The notes: a model not told the origin generated them from the sequence alone. A stretch of DNA of 64,000 nucleotides from Salinicola halophilus (GCF_003206155.1 NZ_PZJV01000002.1:310001-374000), one strand, 5' to 3'; positions 43,383-57,266 are shown, numbered from the stretch's first letter. Program-made: numbers and translations.

Positions 43383-44030
43383 TTACTCGGGATGGCCGAA
43401 TCCTTCGAGGAGGCCGTGCTTGAGGCCAAGGTGGGTCAGTTCGACATCGGACTGCACCTGGAGTTTATCGAAGATTCGGTAGCGATAGGTGTTGACCGTC
43501 TTGGGGCTCAGGCAAAGCTGCTCCGAGATTCGACTGACCTTGTTGCAGTGGATGATCATCATCGCAATCTGGAGTTCTCGGTGGGAGAGCTGATCGAAAG
43601 GGTTGCGCACGCCCTCGCTTCGCGCGAGTACCACGCGCTGGGCGATGTCCGGGCTGATGAAACGCTCACCCAGGTAGACGCGGCGTACGGCGCCGATCAT
43701 CTGGTCGAGCTCCGTGCCCTTACTGATGAAGCCGGCGACGCCCGCGTCGAGGAGGCGCTGAGTCGTTCGCTCTTCGATCTGCCCGGTCAGCACGACGATA
43801 CGAATCTCCGGCTGCGCCTTGAGCAGCTTCAGAATGGCCTCCAGGCCGCCGATGCCCGGCATACGGATATCCATCAACACCACGTCGGGCGAGTGATGGC
43901 GACAGGCGCTCAGCGCACTCTCGCCACTATCTGCCTCGGCCAGAACTTCCATATCGGCTTCACTGGAGAGCACTCGGGCGATGCTGGCACGAACGAGATG
44001 GTGATCATCGGCGACGACTACGTTAATCAA
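43383..44030 (-). CDS. gacA: GacA/UvrY response regulator
   Basis: A 215-residue NarL/FixJ-type response regulator. The receiver has the acidic pocket VVVADDHH, phosphoacceptor Asp in VVLMDIRMPG and conserved Lys in FISKGTE. The LuxR-type helix-turn-helix is at the C-terminus (LSHRELQIAMMI, LCLSPKTVNTYRYRIFDKL). Adjacent uvrC marks it as GacA/UvrY, partner of the GacS/BarA kinase and activator of Rsm/Csr small RNAs. The start is TTG 44030, with AGGAG six bases upstream; a TTG start is also known for GacA in pseudomonads. Confidence 0.94.
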   Translation of the reverse strand: MINVVVADDHHLVRASIARVLSSEADMEVLAEADSGESALSACRHHSPDVVLMDIRMPGIGGLEAILKLLKAQPEIRIVVLTGQIEERTTQRLLDAGVAGFISKGTELDQMIGAVRRVYLGERFISPDIAQRVVLARSEGVRNPFDQLSHRELQIAMMIIHCNKVSRISEQLCLSPKTVNTYRYRIFDKLQVQSDVELTHLGLKHGLLEGFGHPE

Positions 44031-44371
44031 GAAGGCTCCTGCACTTTCTCATGAGCGCCGGGATTGCACCCGATACGACGCTTAAATCCGTTCCGAACGT
44101 TTAAAAGATCTATATCTTTTGTACGTAATGTGTTTTTTAACGAAACCGAGTTTGGCACGATATCGCCGTGATTACCTCTCATTCGATACCCACTGAGTCG
44201 CTTGGTCGCGCTTTCTCGAACGGCTCGCCGGTAAGTCCGGTTATTGTTATCGAAGGCGGTTTTTTTAGCGGATACTGCGCTCGTGGCTGCCTAAATGGCG
44301 GCCGTGAATGCCGATAACGAGCATCCCATGGGATGGCCTGGCGGTTAAGAATCGACCGCAGAATTTTCGGG
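44031..44371. other. Divergent intergenic region gacA / tRNA-Ala
   Basis: About 340 bases, A+T-richer than the surroundings. It contains the gacA upstream region with an AAAAGAT/ATCTTTT inverted repeat at 44103-44120. No ORF of interest was seen. Confidence 0.5.
44103..44120 (-). promoter_or_regulatory. A+T-rich inverted repeat upstream of gacA
   Basis: AAAAGAT (44103-44109), CTAT, ATCTTTT (44114-44120) is a perfect 7-bp inverted repeat about 75 bases upstream of the gacA start. Possible operator; no family assigned. Confidence 0.4.
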
Positions 44372-44400
44372 TTGACGTTTGAAGCCGTGGTTCGTATAGT
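44372..44400 (+). promoter_or_regulatory. Sigma-70 promoter of tRNA-Ala with G+C-rich discriminator
   Basis: TTGACG (44372-44377), a 17-base spacer and TATAGT (44395-44400) lie 30 bases before tRNA-Ala. The bases right after the -10 box (ACGCCCCGC) are G+C-rich, the hallmark of stringently controlled stable-RNA promoters. Confidence 0.85.
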
Positions 44401-44430
44401 ACGCCCCGCTCGCTGATACAGCGACGACGT

Positions 44431-44506
44431 GGGGCCTTAGCTCAGCTGGGAGAGCGCAACACTGGCAGTGTTGAGGTCAGCGGTTCGATCCCGCTAGGCT
44501 CCACCA
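44431..44506 (+). tRNA. tRNA-Ala (anticodon GGC)
   Basis: GGGGCCTTAGCTCAGCTGGG begins the gene and CACTGGCAGTG gives anticodon GGC. The T-arm GGTTCGATCC and an encoded CCA end it. It stands alone, with its own promoter and terminator. Confidence 0.97.
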
Positions 44507-44516
44507 AGATACGACG

Positions 44517-44557
44517 AAAAAGCCGTTCGCTACCGCAAGGTGGGAACGGCTTTTTTG
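44517..44557 (+). terminator. Rho-independent terminator after tRNA-Ala
   Basis: AAAAAGCCGTTC pairs with GAACGGCTTTTT, with a small ACC/GGT inner stem closed by GCAA, followed by T residues. It begins 11 bases after the tRNA. Confidence 0.92.
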
Positions 44558-44768
44558 TGTCGTTTATTTGGGTTCAGGCCGGCCGGTCATCGTCTCGCTA
44601 TAGCACTCGCGTCACTTCGAGGCGGGCATATCGTCATACCCTGCCTCCTCTACGCGACCGACTCGGTCGTTATCGCCGACGCCACGCCGTAAAAAGCCGC
44701 ATCAAACGATGCGGCGGAGCAAGAGTCGAACGGAAAACCTAGAGGGGATGCGCCTATCGAGGACTGAG

Positions 44769-44960
44769 TCAGGCAACGGTCACGGCTTGCTGCTGACTCG
44801 AACTCAGCTTGACGATGACGTGATCGATGTCCTGAGTACGACACTGATAGGCGGTACAGTTAGCACAAACGATGCGGGTCGAAGCCGCGCCAGTCTTGGG
44901 AACGACGAACCGGTCGCTACCGCAGATGCGACAAGGGGAGTCGAGTTTGACCGGTATCAA
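44769..44960 (-). CDS. Small zinc-ribbon-like protein (63 aa)
   Basis: A 63-residue protein with two Cys pairs, CRIC and CANC, spaced as a zinc ribbon, followed by YQC. Its start overlaps the stop of another tiny Cys-pair protein (ATGA), which argues that both are real. I do not recognise a named family. It could bind nucleic acid or a protein partner. Confidence 0.7.
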   Translation of the reverse strand: MIPVKLDSPCRICGSDRFVVPKTGAASTRIVCANCTAYQCRTQDIDHVIVKLSSSQQQAVTVA

Positions 44961-45208
44961 GCGGCCACCTCGAAACGCTGTTGGTTACTCCCAGCGACGA
45001 TCTCATCATTGGACATTGCGATGAGCAAATCGAGCGAGCGGCTGAGGGTGTGCATCTGATAATGGCGCGATGCCAGTGACAGCTGAAGGTCACAGGTCGT
45101 GATGAATTCGCCGCACTCGGCGCAATTGATCTCGTCCCAGTCGTTGCACTCGTCCTGAGAAATGGCTTCGAGATTGCCGCAGCGGGGGCAGGTCATTTCA
45201 TGTTTCAT
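44957..45208 (-). CDS. Small zinc-ribbon-like protein (83 aa)
   Basis: An 83-residue protein with CPRC near the N-terminus and CAEC about 20 residues later, a four-cysteine zinc ribbon, and a hydrophilic, partly helical C-terminal half. AAGGAAGG lies upstream of ATG 45208. It is translationally coupled to the following 63-residue zinc-ribbon gene. No named family recognised. Confidence 0.75.
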   Translation of the reverse strand: MKHEMTCPRCGNLEAISQDECNDWDEINCAECGEFITTCDLQLSLASRHYQMHTLSRSLDLLIAMSNDEIVAGSNQQRFEVAA

Positions 45209-45916
45209 GTTACGCCTTCCTTGGCTAATGATGACGACCGGTAAGGTCGATGAAAGGAATCGCGAGTACCGAAGAACCTACGGTTGAATCGAACTGGCTG
45301 GCACGTCCTGTGCCTTATCGTGCTTCCTCATTCCTTGAGGCTAGCGGCCGTCGCTCCGTTACGGCTCGTACCGCATCCTGACATACGAGACCGAAGTTGT
45401 ACAACTGATCGATGAGTGTACAACTCCCCGTTGAATCCCTGCACGAAACGGCCTCCGACCCAGGACCAGATCGCCCGCAGGCTGTCTCGGTTTCCTTGAT
45501 CTACCGTTAGCTGCGCCGGCGGTTGAGGGTATCGGCCTCTTTCTGGGCTCTTTCCTGTCCATGATGATGACTGATGATGGCCGGTGAGCCGTCGTCCCGA
45601 TCGCCGGGAGAGGTATCGATCACGATCCACTCGGATGTCTCTGTGGCGTTCGCGGGGCTCAAGGGTCGGGCTTGAAAGCGCGTCATGGGATTCTCGTTCT
45701 AAACGATGGAGGGGTAGCGCAAGGGCCTAGCAGGGCGATCGAATGTCGAGGCGTATCACGATCGATCGCGCCGGGCGGAGGACGCTCGGCATGTCACCGA
45801 CGTTCAGTGTCAGACGTAAGCGCCCAAAAAGCCAAATCTCGTCCCTCGTGTAGTCCTCGGTCGGCGCCAACGATGGCTCGCTTGACACGCTGAGTCGCCA
45901 AACGCAGACTTGCCGC
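45209..45916. other. About 700-base region upstream of the trp leader
   Basis: No convincing protein gene. The minus-strand frames here lack ribosome sites and family features. The first part should hold the promoter of the two zinc-ribbon genes. TTGACA at 45882-45887 could be a -35 box for the trp leader transcript, but no good -10 hexamer stands at the right distance. The rest is unexplained. Confidence 0.4.
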
Positions 45917-45964
45917 ATGATGAATACGACCGTCAGACGAGCTCAGTGGTGGTGGCGCCTTTGA
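45917..45964 (+). CDS. trpL: trp leader peptide TrpL (15 aa, three consecutive Trp)
   Basis: ATG 45917 opens a 15-codon frame, MMNTTVRRAQWWWRL, ending at TGA 45962-45964. Three tandem Trp codons (45947-45955) just before an antiterminator/terminator pair and trpG are the classical trp attenuation design. The second ATG (45920) could be the real start. No strong Shine-Dalgarno is visible. Ribosome stalling at the Trp codons should favour transcription into trpGDC. Confidence 0.88.
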   Translation: MMNTTVRRAQWWWRL

Positions 45965-46022
45965 TTCAAGGGCGGCACGCCGACGTCTGTAAGAGATGCC
46001 GCCCCACGGGGCGGCATTTTTT
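45956..46022 (+). promoter_or_regulatory. trp attenuator (alternative RNA hairpins)
   Basis: Segment 1 (CGCCTT, 45956-45961) can pair with segment 2 (AAGGGCG, 45968-45974, one bulge). Segment 2 (GGGCGGCA, 45970-45977) can instead pair with segment 3 (TGCCGCCC, 45997-46004) as antiterminator. Segments 3 and 4 (ATGCCGCCC with GGGCGGCAT) form the terminator, followed by a six-T run to 46022. All pairings were read directly from the sequence. Confidence 0.9.
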
Positions 46023-46138
46023 CGTTCTAGAGATCGCTTCGTGAGGCCGGCAGGTACATCGATCGAATGGCAAGACACCAATGGGTGATCATGTCCCTTC
46101 GATCCTGGCGAATCATTAACCATCGGGAGTTTGCGGCA

Positions 46139-46726
46139 ATGCCTGTCCTCATGATCGACAACTACGACAGCTTCACCTACAACATCGTCCAGTATCTTGG
46201 CGAGCTCGGGGCGGAAGTCGTCACCGTTCGCAACGACGAATGCGACGTCGAGGCGCTCGAACGCCTCGAGCCTAGCCATGTCGTGATCTCCCCGGGGCCC
46301 TGCACGCCAAACGAAGCCGGCATCTCCATGGCGGCGATCCGCCATTTCGCCGGCAAACTGCCGATTCTCGGCGTCTGTCTGGGCCATCAGGCGATCGGCC
46401 AGGTCTACGGCGGAGACGTCATCCGGGCGCCCCAGGTGATGCACGGCAAGACATCTCTGATTCGTCACAACGGCGAGGGCGTCTTCGCCGGGCTCGAGAA
46501 TCCGCTCGACGTCACGCGCTATCACTCACTGGTGGTCGAGGAGGCAACCCTGCCGTCCTGCCTCGAGATCACCGCCCGCGTCGGCGACGACGACGTGACC
46601 CCCGGGCTGATCATGGGACTGCGTCACCGAACCCTCGACATCGAAGGCGTTCAGTTCCATCCCGAGTCGATTCTTTCCCGGCAGGGGCACGAGCTGCTGG
46701 CCAACTTCCTCAAGCGGGGCGCCTGA
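46139..46726 (+). CDS. trpG: Anthranilate synthase glutamine amidotransferase subunit TrpG
   Basis: A 195-residue class I glutamine amidotransferase that gives ammonia to TrpE for anthranilate synthesis; many bacteria also use it for Pab[21 protein letters not shown] is the family N-terminus, the nucleophile Cys is in [12 protein letters not shown], and the His-Glu pair in [12 protein letters not shown] 46139 is chosen with GGGAG nine bases upstream; a longer frame from 46067 only adds leader sequence. It is the first gene of trpGDC; trpE is not in the window. Expression should depend on the attenuator upstream. Confidence 0.95.
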   Translation: MPVLMIDNYDSFTYNIVQYLGELGAEVVTVRNDECDVEALERLEPSHVVISPGPCTPNEAGISMAAIRHFAGKLPILGVCLGHQAIGQVYGGDVIRAPQVMHGKTSLIRHNGEGVFAGLENPLDVTRYHSLVVEEATLPSCLEITARVGDDDVTPGLIMGLRHRTLDIEGVQFHPESILSRQGHELLANFLKRGA

Positions 46727-46733
46727 GCCCACG

Positions 46734-47765
46734 ATGGACAACGAGATGCAGATGCGAGACGCCATCGGCGCCCTGACGCGCCACCAAGACCTGAGCTTCG
46801 AGACCACTCACGCCGTCATGCAGACGATCATGACCGGTGACGCCACCGACGCTCAGATCGCCGGGTTTCTCATCGGCCTCGCCATGAAGGGCGAGACTGC
46901 CGAGGAGATTACCGCTGCCGCCAAGGTGATGCGCGAGCTGATGCAGCCGGTGAGCATCGACTGCGACAACGTCGTGGACATCGTCGGCACCGGCGGCGAC
47001 GGCGCCAACCTGTTCAATGTTTCCACGGCATCGAGCTTCGTCGTCGCCGCGGCCGGCGGTCACGTCGCCAAGCACGGCAACCGCGGGGTTTCCTCATCGT
47101 CCGGCAGCGCGGATCTGTTCGATGTCGCCGGCATCTATCTCGATCTCGACGGCGAGGCGATCGCTCGCTGTATCGAGCAGGTCGGCGTCGGTTTCATGTT
47201 CGCGCCGCGCCACCACCAGGCCATGCGCTACGCCATCGGCGCTCGGCGAGAGATGGGCGTGCGTACCATCTTCAACATCCTCGGGCCGCTGACCAACCCC
47301 GCCGGGGCGCCGAATCAGCTGCTCGGTGTCTATTCACCGCACCTGGTGCCGCTGGTCGCCGAATCGCTGCGAAAGCTCGGCAGCCGCCATGTGCTGGTGG
47401 TACACGCCGAGGACGGTCTCGACGAGATTTCGCTGGCAGCACCCACCCGCGTCGCGGAGCTTCGCGACGGCGAGATCCATGAGTACACCATCACGCCGGA
47501 ATCGCTGGGTATCGAGCGGCAGTCACTGGCGCCGCTGAAGGTCGTGACCGCCGAGGACAGCCTCAAGCTGGTCAAGGAGGCGCTGGTGGGCCAAGGGCCG
47601 GCGGCAGACATCGTCGCGCTCAACGCCGGCGCCGCGCTCTACGCCTCGGGCGTCTCCGATACGCTCGAAGAGGGCGTGGTGATGGCCCAGGACGCCCAGG
47701 CCTCCAAGCTTCCGCTGGAAAAGCTCAAGGAGCTGGCGGACTTCACGCGCGTCTTCGCGAATTGA
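46734..47765 (+). CDS. trpD: Anthranilate phosphoribosyltransferase TrpD
   Basis: A 343-residue enzyme joining anthranilate to PRPP. The PRPP-binding motif VGTGGDGANLFNVSTASS and the following KHGNRGVSSSSGSAD are diagnostic, as is GPLTNPAGAPNQLLGVY. Starts at 46734, 46746 or 46752 are all possible, since three Met codons lie in the first seven; 46734 is used. It follows trpG by seven bases and is co-transcribed with trpC. Confidence 0.96.
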   Translation: MDNEMQMRDAIGALTRHQDLSFETTHAVMQTIMTGDATDAQIAGFLIGLAMKGETAEEITAAAKVMRELMQPVSIDCDNVVDIVGTGGDGANLFNVSTASSFVVAAAGGHVAKHGNRGVSSSSGSADLFDVAGIYLDLDGEAIARCIEQVGVGFMFAPRHHQAMRYAIGARREMGVRTIFNILGPLTNPAGAPNQLLGVYSPHLVPLVAESLRKLGSRHVLVVHAEDGLDEISLAAPTRVAELRDGEIHEYTITPESLGIERQSLAPLKVVTAEDSLKLVKEALVGQGPAADIVALNAGAALYASGVSDTLEEGVVMAQDAQASKLPLEKLKELADFTRVFAN

Positions 47766-47837
47766 GGGATCGCCGAGCACTTTCACGCTGACAGGCGCGA
47801 CGGTGACGACGAGCCAACAACGACAACAGGAAGGGAA

Positions 47838-48647
47838 ATGACTGCCACCGAGACCGGACTGCCGACCATTCTGGCAAAAATCCTGGCGCGCAAGCGTGAA
47901 GAGATCAACGAGCGCCAAGCGCTGCGAAGCGAACAGGCCTGGCTCGACATCGCCGCGCGGCAGAGCGCGCCGCGAGGCTTCGTCAGCGCACTGGATCGCT
48001 GCATCGAGGCCGGTGACCCGGCGGTCATCGCAGAGATCAAGAAAGCCTCACCGTCGCGTGGCGTCATTCGCGAGCATTTCGCGCCCGCCGAGATCGCACG
48101 CGAGTACGCCGCTGCCGGCGCGAGCTGTCTCTCCGTACTCACCGATGCCGACTTTTTCCAGGGGCACGAGGATTACCTCATCGCCGTCCGCGAGGCCTGC
48201 GAGCTGCCGGTGATCCGCAAGGACTTCATCATCGATAGCTACCAAGTGTCCGAAGCGCGGGGCATCGGCGCGGACTGCATCCTGCTGATCGTCGCCGCCC
48301 TCGACGATGACCGGCTCAAGGCACTCCACCAGCAGGCCACCGCACTCGGCATGGACGTACTGGTCGAAGTTCACGACGTCTTCGAACTCGAGCGGGCGCT
48401 CCAGCTCGACTTGGCGCTGGTGGGCATCAACAACCGCGATCTGCGCACCTTCGAAACCACACTCGACACCACTTTCGAGCTTCTGAAGCGCGTTCCCGCC
48501 GGCGTTACCGTCGTCACCGAGTCCGGCATCAACACCCGTGACGACGTCGATCGCATGCGCGAGCACGACGTCGATGCGTTCCTGGTGGGCGAGGCTTTCA
48601 TGCGCGAGGCGGAAGCCGGCACCGCTCTGCGGCGACTGTTCTTCTGA
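47838..48647 (+). CDS. trpC: Indole-3-glycerol phosphate synthase TrpC
   Basis: A 269-residue TIM-barrel enzyme closing the indole ring. [15 protein letters not shown] is the usual N-terminus, [15 protein letters not shown] holds the catalytic Glu/Lys segment, [13 protein letters not shown] the general-acid Lys, and [12 protein letters not shown] plus VTESGI follow. It is monofunctional: the TrpF domain of E. coli TrpCF is absent. AGGAAGGG precedes ATG 47838. A very strong terminator follows. Confidence 0.97.
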   Translation: MTATETGLPTILAKILARKREEINERQALRSEQAWLDIAARQSAPRGFVSALDRCIEAGDPAVIAEIKKASPSRGVIREHFAPAEIAREYAAAGASCLSVLTDADFFQGHEDYLIAVREACELPVIRKDFIIDSYQVSEARGIGADCILLIVAALDDDRLKALHQQATALGMDVLVEVHDVFELERALQLDLALVGINNRDLRTFETTLDTTFELLKRVPAGVTVVTESGINTRDDVDRMREHDVDAFLVGEAFMREAEAGTALRRLFF

Positions 48648-48666
48648 TTCGGCCCGCTCGCTCGCC

Positions 48667-48703
48667 ACGACGACACCGCCCCACGGGGCGGTGTCGTCGT
48701 TTG
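48667..48703. terminator. Strong terminator after trpC
   Basis: ACGACGACACCGCCC (48667-48681) pairs perfectly over 15 bp with GGGCGGTGTCGTCGT (48686-48700) around a four-base loop. Only a short TT follows. It lies between convergent trpC and the antiporter gene and may serve both. Confidence 0.85.
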
Positions 48704-48745
48704 GGGCCGTCATCGGCCGAGCGGTGCCGGCGAGTGACGCTCAGA

Positions 48746-48784
48746 GCGCTGGTGTAGGGCGCTGGTGTAGGGCGCTGGTGTAGG
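48746..48784. repeat. 13-bp tandem repeat, three copies
   Basis: GCGCTGGTGTAGG repeats exactly three times (48746-48758, 48759-48771, 48772-48784) in the gap just after the antiporter stop. Confidence 0.9.
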
Positions 48785-48792
48785 GGGCGGGT

Positions 48793-50592
48793 CTAGAACT
48801 CTGGCGAATCGGGGAAGATCAGGCTGATGAGCGTATCCCCGGCCTTGGGAGTGAGCGGACGCTCGGCGGTGGCGGTCCGAATGCGTCCGCTCGTGGAGAG
48901 CGTGAACAGCGTCAGCAGTCGGTCCTTGTGAATACGCCGATAGGCGTCGATGTCGAAGCTTTCGCTGATCTTCGCCTGACGCAGCACCGCCCCCTGGCCG
49001 ACGAGGCTCGACAGCCGGGTGAAGGTGGTGTTGCCGTCGAACAACAGCGGTAGATGAGCCAATGCCTGCTGATGGTGCCGCTTGGCGCTGCGACTCGACT
49101 CCACGGCCAAGCGGAACACTTTGCCGTGGCCGAGCACGTGCTCGAAGTGTAGCGCTGCCAGATTGTTGAGTTCGCGATAGGGCGACAGCGGCAGCAGATG
49201 GCCCAGGCCGGTGAGTTCGAGATGCGACGCGGCGTGCTCGGAGAGCGGGTTGCCATAGTAGGTCGGGAGGTTCGCCATGCGCGCTTCCTGTACGGCATCC
49301 CAGTTGTGATCGCACAGACGAACCGCGAACCCCGCATCCTGAAGCACGTTGCCGAAAGCTCGCGCCACCGGATTGGCGCCCACGATCAGAAAGCCCGTGG
49401 GCGTCGGCTCCTGCACCTTGAGCAGTCGCGCCAGCGGCCCCGAGAGCAGGCTCTGGACCACCACGGTGCTGATGATTACCAGAAAGGTCACCGGCACCAG
49501 CAGTTCGGCGCCGGGCACGTCGAGTTCCTCGAGGCGAATCGCGAAGAGCGAGGCCACCGCCGCGGCGACGATGCCGCGGGGCGAAAGCCACGCCAGTAGC
49601 GCCTTCTCGCGCCAGTTGAGCGAGGTGCCGAGCGTACACAGCCAGACCGTCAGCGGACGGGCGACCCACACCAGAATCGCCAGGAACGCCCAGGCCTCCC
49701 AGGTCAGCAGGCCGAGCTGTTCGAGACTCAGCCTGGCGGCGAGCAGGATGAACAGCCCCGAGATCAGCAGGATCGACAGCGTCTCCTTGAACTCGAGAAT
49801 CGGCTGCGTGGGTACGCCACGCATGTTGGCCATCCAGACGCCCATGACGGTGACGGTCAGCAGCCCCGACTCGTGGAACAGCATGTTGGAAAGCGTGAAC
49901 AGCGTCAGCATGATCATCAGCGTGCCGAAGCTGTGCAGCCGCTGCGGCAACCAGTGGTGACGCAGCACGCTGCCCCAGAGATAGCCGCCCGCCGTGCCCA
50001 GGCCGAAGCCGATCACTGCCGTCTGCGCGAAGCTGATCAGGGTGTGGGTCGCCGCCCCGTTGGAGAGGCCAAGGGCGACGAATTCGTAGACGAGAACCGC
50101 GCCGATCGCACCGATCGGGTCGATCAGGATGCCTTCCCAGCGCAGAATTTGGCTGACGTGCTGGCGGGCGCGCAGTGTCTGCAGCAACGGCAGCACCACC
50201 GTCGGTCCGGTGACCACCAGTAGCGCGCCGAGCACGCTCGCCATCTCGACCGACAGCCCCAGCACCCAGTGCGCGGCGGCGATGCCGATCAGCGCAGTGA
50301 TCAGCGCCCCCCAGGTGACCAGCCGGCTCACCGTGCGGCCATGCCCGCGCAGCTCGCGGAAGTTGAGCGTGAGACTGCCCTCGAACAGGATCACCGCCAC
50401 CGCCAGCGAGATGAGCGGGAACAGGAGATCGCCGAGCAGCGCATCGGGTTCGAGAATGCCGGTGATCGGCCCGACGGCGATCCCCGCGATGAGCAGCGGC
50501 AGAATCGGCGGTAGCCGCAGTTGCCAGGCAAGCCACTGGCACGCGAGTGCCAACAGGCCAATGCCGGTGAGGGCAAGGGCAGCGTTTTCCAT
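48793..50592 (-). CDS. Cation:proton antiporter (CPA type) with C-terminal RCK domain
   Basis: A 599-residue membrane protein. About twelve helices are followed by a cytoplasmic TrkA-N-like domain near residue 400 (FLIVGANPVARAFGNVLQDAG) and a TrkA-C-like end. Transport motifs include VVTGPTVVLPLLQTLR and WEGILIDPIGAIGAVLVYE, where the Asp binds the cation. Members exchange Na+ or K+ for H+ and are gated by nucleotides at the RCK domain. ATG 50592 places the start at the first helix; the longer frame to 50694 adds an unrelated 34 residues. Role in salt and pH balance is inferred. Confidence 0.9.
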   Translation of the reverse strand: MENAALALTGIGLLALACQWLAWQLRLPPILPLLIAGIAVGPITGILEPDALLGDLLFPLISLAVAVILFEGSLTLNFRELRGHGRTVSRLVTWGALITALIGIAAAHWVLGLSVEMASVLGALLVVTGPTVVLPLLQTLRARQHVSQILRWEGILIDPIGAIGAVLVYEFVALGLSNGAATHTLISFAQTAVIGFGLGTAGGYLWGSVLRHHWLPQRLHSFGTLMIMLTLFTLSNMLFHESGLLTVTVMGVWMANMRGVPTQPILEFKETLSILLISGLFILLAARLSLEQLGLLTWEAWAFLAILVWVARPLTVWLCTLGTSLNWREKALLAWLSPRGIVAAAVASLFAIRLEELDVPGAELLVPVTFLVIISTVVVQSLLSGPLARLLKVQEPTPTGFLIVGANPVARAFGNVLQDAGFAVRLCDHNWDAVQEARMANLPTYYGNPLSEHAASHLELTGLGHLLPLSPYRELNNLAALHFEHVLGHGKVFRLAVESSRSAKRHHQQALAHLPLLFDGNTTFTRLSSLVGQGAVLRQAKISESFDIDAYRRIHKDRLLTLFTLSTSGRIRTATAERPLTPKAGDTLISLIFPDSPEF

Positions 50593-50740
50593 GTCCGTCG
50601 TCTCCGGGCGGGCGGGGCAGAAAGCGCGCAGCCTAGCGGGGGGATTACCGGGATGCAATGCGCATCTGTTCGCGTTTCGACGATGGGCTATCACCCCTTC
50701 GCGCGAGACTTTGGTCTAACGCCCCGAGCGGGCAGTGTGA

Positions 50741-55630
<4,890 letters not shown>

Positions 55631-55817
55631 GGCGAATGGTGGTCCTGGCCCGGCGCGGGGTTTGGTTATAACGCTACAAAAAAGCGTTCCTTCGTGGGCC
55701 GTCCGTGGATCCTTACAATTTGGAATAACGAAACTCGGTGTTTTGCGAATTTCGTTCTAATGCGGCAACGCTCCCAGCGAGCGATGCTGTCTCGCTCTCC
55801 AGAGGACCAGGGCCACC

Positions 55818-57020
55818 GTGACGCAGACGCTGACGCTTCAATACGATCCGAGGGCGCTCTCGCTCCACCTCTTCGGCGGTGGCGGCGAGGCGCTCACGCT
55901 CGCGCGGCAGTTCGTCGGGCTCGATGTGTCTCTCTCGCTTCATGCCACCCAGGTGATGCCCGCGCTCGAGGCGCTGTGTCAGACGCAGCGCTGGGCGATC
56001 GAGGTCGACGAGCCGGCGCCGGCGCCGGGTCAGCTTTGGCTGGTGGCGACGGGGGACGATGCACGCGATGTCGACATCGCGCGCCGCGCCCGAGTCGCGG
56101 GCGTTGCCGTATTCGCGCCGGGCTGCCCTTCGCTCTGCAGCGTGCGCCTGCCGCCACGGGTCGATGCCTCGACCGCCGCCACGGCGGATGATGCCGCCGC
56201 GACGCGCTGGCGTCGGGGGCGGGTGGCGCTGGTGGGGGCCGGCCCGGGCGATCCGGAGCTGCTCACGCTGAAGGCGCTCAGGCATCTCCAGCGGGCGAGC
56301 ATCGTCGTCCACGATCGCCTCGTCAGCCCGGAGATACTGGCGCTCGCCAACCCCGACGCACCCCGTTTCTACGTCGGCAAGGCGCGCTCGCAGCACAGCG
56401 TGCCGCAGGACGGGATCAATCAGGCGCTGGTGGCGTGGGCAAAAGCCGGGCACGACGTGGTCCGCCTCAAGGGCGGCGATCCGTTCATTTTCGGTCGGGG
56501 CGGCGAGGAGCTCGAGACGCTGGCCGAGGCGGGCATCGACTTCGAAGTGGTGCCCGGCATCACTGCCGCCTCCGGCTGTGCCGCCTATGCCGGCATCCCG
56601 TTGACGCATCGCGATCACGCCCAGTCGGTGCGCTTCGTGACCGGTCATCTCCAGAACGGCAGCTGCGATCTCGACTGGGCCTCGCTCGCCGCCGCCGGAC
56701 AGACGCTGGTCTTCTATATGGGGCTCGGCGCGCTCGACACCCTCCGCGAGCGGCTGATCGCCCACGGCCTCGAGTCGTCGACGCCCATGGCGCTGATCGA
56801 GCAGGGCACCACGGCCAATCAGCGCGTCCATGTGGGTACCCTCGAGACGCTGCCGGCGAGCCTCGACGGCCGAGCGCCGCAGCCGCCCACGCTGATCGTC
56901 GTGGGCAGCGTGGTCGGCCTGGCCGACCGGCTCGGCTGGTTCGTTCCCGCCGACAGCGCGAGCCTCGGCTGGCTCGAAGGCAAGCATCCGACCCCGCTCT
57001 TCCGCGTCGAAAGCGCCTGA
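55818..57020 (+). CDS. Uroporphyrinogen-III C-methyltransferase with degenerate CysG-like N-terminus
   Basis: A 400-residue protein. From about residue 135 it is a full SUMT/CobA domain: [37 protein letters not shown] and [20 protein letters not shown]. It should make precorrin-2 for siroheme or cobalamin. The first 120 residues resemble the NAD-binding half of CysG ([31 protein letters not shown]). The catalytic Asp region reads APGCP instead of VDAP, and the CysG dimerisation domain is missing. Precorrin-2 oxidation and iron insertion are therefore probably done elsewhere. It lies 187 bases after serS. Confidence 0.88.
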   Translation: MTQTLTLQYDPRALSLHLFGGGGEALTLARQFVGLDVSLSLHATQVMPALEALCQTQRWAIEVDEPAPAPGQLWLVATGDDARDVDIARRARVAGVAVFAPGCPSLCSVRLPPRVDASTAATADDAAATRWRRGRVALVGAGPGDPELLTLKALRHLQRASIVVHDRLVSPEILALANPDAPRFYVGKARSQHSVPQDGINQALVAWAKAGHDVVRLKGGDPFIFGRGGEELETLAEAGIDFEVVPGITAASGCAAYAGIPLTHRDHAQSVRFVTGHLQNGSCDLDWASLAAAGQTLVFYMGLGALDTLRERLIAHGLESSTPMALIEQGTTANQRVHVGTLETLPASLDGRAPQPPTLIVVGSVVGLADRLGWFVPADSASLGWLEGKHPTPLFRVESA

Positions 57021-57190
57021 CGTCACCCACGGCATCGATCACGACTCTGACATTCGTCTTTTCCGGCTTCTCTCTGCCGGCGTCTCGACGACGGGGAGCG
57101 CCTCGTTTACCGTTTCTCCCCTGATCGGATCATCGTCCGGCGATCATGGCGTCGTCCAAGCCCGGCCGGGCAACCTGTGAGACTGTCCAC

Positions 57191-57266
57191 CGTCAGGAAA
57201 GACGATCCGCTTCGGAAACGACGAACCGGTCTGGAAACGACGAACCGCGTCGGGAATGACGAGCCA
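57191..57266. repeat. 19-bp degenerate tandem repeat, four units
   Basis: Units at 57191-57209, 57210-57228, 57229-57247 and 57248-57266 share the core GGAAACGACGAACCG with substitutions. They lie just upstream of the hydroxyacid dehydrogenase start at 57294 and may affect its expression. Confidence 0.75.

Noticed and set aside
45328-45630. 100-codon minus-strand frame upstream of the trp leader
   Set aside because: Arg/Ser-rich random-looking translation with no ribosome site or family feature.
48746-48784. Short regular repeats considered as a CRISPR array
   Set aside because: The 13-bp units are directly adjacent with no spacers, and no cas genes are present.
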